Source: Thermoplasmatota archaeon | Lineage (GTDB): Archaea; Thermoplasmatota; E2; DHVEG-1 | Assembly (NCBI GenBank): GCA_030609445.1 | Contig: JAUWCF010000086.1 | Location: forward strand, 1-5,249 | Direction: 5' to 3' | Length of the DNA: 5,249 nucleotides | Shown: positions 4,050 to 5,249 of the stretch, piece after piece | Layout: every line of letters starts with the position of its first letter | How positions within the stretch are numbered: position 1 is the first letter of the stretch | Notes under the pieces: generated by a model | Told to the model about the DNA's origin: nothing | The model's database searches: none | What the model saw: only the letters and a program-made list of their open reading frames with translations | Program-made: the position numbers and the translations under genes

Positions 4050-5249
4050 ATGGAAAACAAATGCGCTCTGATTAGTGTTTTTGATAAAGAAGGAATAGTT
4101 GATTTTGCTAGAGAATTATCCAAGTTTAATATACAGGTTATCTCTAGTGGGGGAACAGCAACGATTTTAGAAGATTCAGGAATTAATGTTAAGGAAGTAT
4201 CCGAATTAACCGGTTTTCCAGAAATGCTTGATGGTAGAGTAAAAACTCTTCATCCGATTGTACACGCTGGAATACTTGCAAGAAGAGATACAAAAACCCA
4301 TATGGATACCCTATTGCAACATAACATAAATACAATTGATTTTGTCGTCTGCAACCTTTATCCATTTGAAGATACCATCCAAAAACCAAATGTTAGTATC
4401 GAAGAAGTCATAGAAAATATTGACATCGGAGGACCTACCCTCATACGGGCAGCAGCAAAAAACTACAAAGACGTCATTGTATTGACAAATCCTAAACAAT
4501 ATAATGAAATAATAGAAGTTCTGAAGTCAAAAAAAGAAATAAGTTTGGAACTAAGAAAAAAACTTGCAATTGAAGCATATTCTCACACCGCACAATATGA
4601 CTCGATAATATCACAGTATCTACAAAATAGATGGACTGAGGAGATATTACCTGAAAATCCTACGCTTACAATGAGAAAAATTCAAGATATGAGATACGGT
4701 GAAAACCCTCATCAAAAAGGAGCCTTCTACAAAGCACTCCCCATAGCCTCAGAACCCTGCATATCAAATGCAAAACAACTCCAGGGAAAAGAACTATCGT
4801 TTAACAACATTCTCGATTCAGACTGCACCATAGAATGTATGAAAGAATTTACCGAGCCGACATGCGTGATTGTAAAGCATGCTACTCCTTGTGGTGTTGC
4901 AAGTGCAGCGACAATGCTGCAAAGTTGGAAGGACGCGTTTGCAACAGATATCTATTCTCCGTTTGGAGGAATTGTTGCATTTAATAGAGAAGTGCCAAAA
5001 GAGGTTGCTGAGGAGCTCTCAGGTTTCTTTTTAGAAGTAATTATTGCTCCATCTTTTAGTGAAAATGCTTTGAAGATATTTGAAAAAAAGAAAAACCTGC
5101 GACTACTTGAGTTAAAAGGACTTGATAAAAAAATAAAAAGAAAAGGCGTAAACTACCGAAGTGTTGTCGGAGGATTTCTTGCTCAGGAAAGAGACGTTTG
5201 GCTGAATGAAAAAAAGAACTGGAAAATCGTTACAGAAAAAAAACCCTCA
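4050..5249 (+). CDS. purH: Bifunctional AICAR transformylase/IMP cyclohydrolase, cut off at the right edge
   Basis: The gene encodes PurH, which formylates AICAR with 10-formyl-tetrahydrofolate and then closes the ring to IMP, the last two steps of de novo purine synthesis in the cytosol. The frame is open from ATG 4050 to the window end (400 codons); complete enzymes have about 450-530 residues, so the C terminus is missing. The cyclohydrolase domain comes first: SSGGTA (32-37), GFPEMLDGRVKTLHP (55-69, with the catalytic-type Lys65), NLYPFE (102-107, Tyr104) and DIGGPTLIRAAAKN (126-139). The transformylase domain follows: RYGENPHQ (215-222), LSFNNILD, KHATPCGVA (276-284, with the catalytic Lys-His pair), SPFGGIVAFNR and EVIIAPSF. 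The start matches the family N terminus, but only a weak GGTAAGAG sequence precedes it. Many archaea use PurP and PurO instead. It follows the YqgF-like gene by 31 bases. Confidence 0.96.
   Translation, partial: MENKCALISVFDKEGIVDFARELSKFNIQVISSGGTATILEDSGINVKEVSELTGFPEMLDGRVKTLHPIVHAGILARRDTKTHMDTLLQHNINTIDFVVCNLYPFEDTIQKPNVSIEEVIENIDIGGPTLIRAAAKNYKDVIVLTNPKQYNEIIEVLKSKKEISLELRKKLAIEAYSHTAQYDSIISQYLQNRWTEEILPENPTLTMRKIQDMRYGENPHQKGAFYKALPIASEPCISNAKQLQGKELSFNNILDSDCTIECMKEFTEPTCVIVKHATPCGVASAATMLQSWKDAFATDIYSPFGGIVAFNREVPKEVAEELSGFFLEVIIAPSFSENALKIFEKKKNLRLLELKGLDKKIKRKGVNYRSVVGGFLAQERDVWLNEKKNWKIVTEKKPS

Noticed and set aside
4189..4499. Two minus-strand open frames inside purH
   Set aside because: They lie wholly within the well-matched IMP cyclohydrolase domain and give Cys/Tyr/Phe-rich shadow proteins.
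1..5249. CRISPR array, insertion sequence, tRNA or defence island
   Set aside because: I saw no spaced repeats of suitable length, no transposase motifs or long terminal inverted repeats, no cloverleaf and no known defence proteins; all genes but two fit ordinary chromosomal functions or families.

Overview
The window looks like chromosomal DNA of an AT-rich archaeon, most likely a euryarchaeote in the broad sense. A Thermoplasmatota-type lineage is possible, but the sequence alone does not settle it. The evidence is an archaeal RNA polymerase subunit K gene followed directly by an archaeal-type ribosomal protein S2 gene, TATA-like boxes upstream of several genes, GTG and TTG starts next to GGAGG-type ribosome binding sites, and archaeal-style TraB and M50 membrane proteins. 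All recognised genes lie on the plus strand, they are closely spaced, and no stretch of 300 bases lacks a gene.

Layout. A 69-residue acidic protein of unknown function (32-241) comes first. Next is a 119-base gap holding a T run, a 10-bp palindrome and a perfect 10-bp inverted repeat. An information-processing pair follows: rpoK (361-534, starting at GTG rather than at the upstream in-frame ATG) and rps2 (549-1175). An A8/T8 element ends this block. Two membrane protein genes come next: a TraB/Tiki-like protein (1232-2401, TTG start) with four predicted C-terminal membrane segments, and an M50 site-2-protease-like metallopeptidase (2456-3169) with HELSH and LDG metal-site motifs. Then comes a 256-residue protein with a YqgF/RuvC-like RNase H fold (3248-4018), apparently read from a leaderless or nearly leaderless transcript. 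The last gene is purH, open at the right edge (4050 to beyond 5249), encoding the bifunctional enzyme for the last two steps of IMP synthesis.

How the genes relate. rpoK and rps2 belong to the conserved archaeal rpl18e-rpl13-rps9-rpoN-rpoK-(eno)-rps2 string; the enolase gene that some archaea carry between them is absent here. The TraB-like and M50 genes are 54 bases apart on the same strand. Both belong to families containing membrane-associated (putative) metalloproteases, so a joint role in membrane protein processing is a reasonable but untested idea. The YqgF-like gene and purH are 31 bases apart and may be co-transcribed, with no obvious functional link. I found no mobile element, CRISPR array, tRNA or rRNA. 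The least explained items are the RNase H-fold protein, the 69-residue protein, the hairpin upstream of rpoK and the possible Shine-Dalgarno-sequestering hairpin upstream of the M50 gene.
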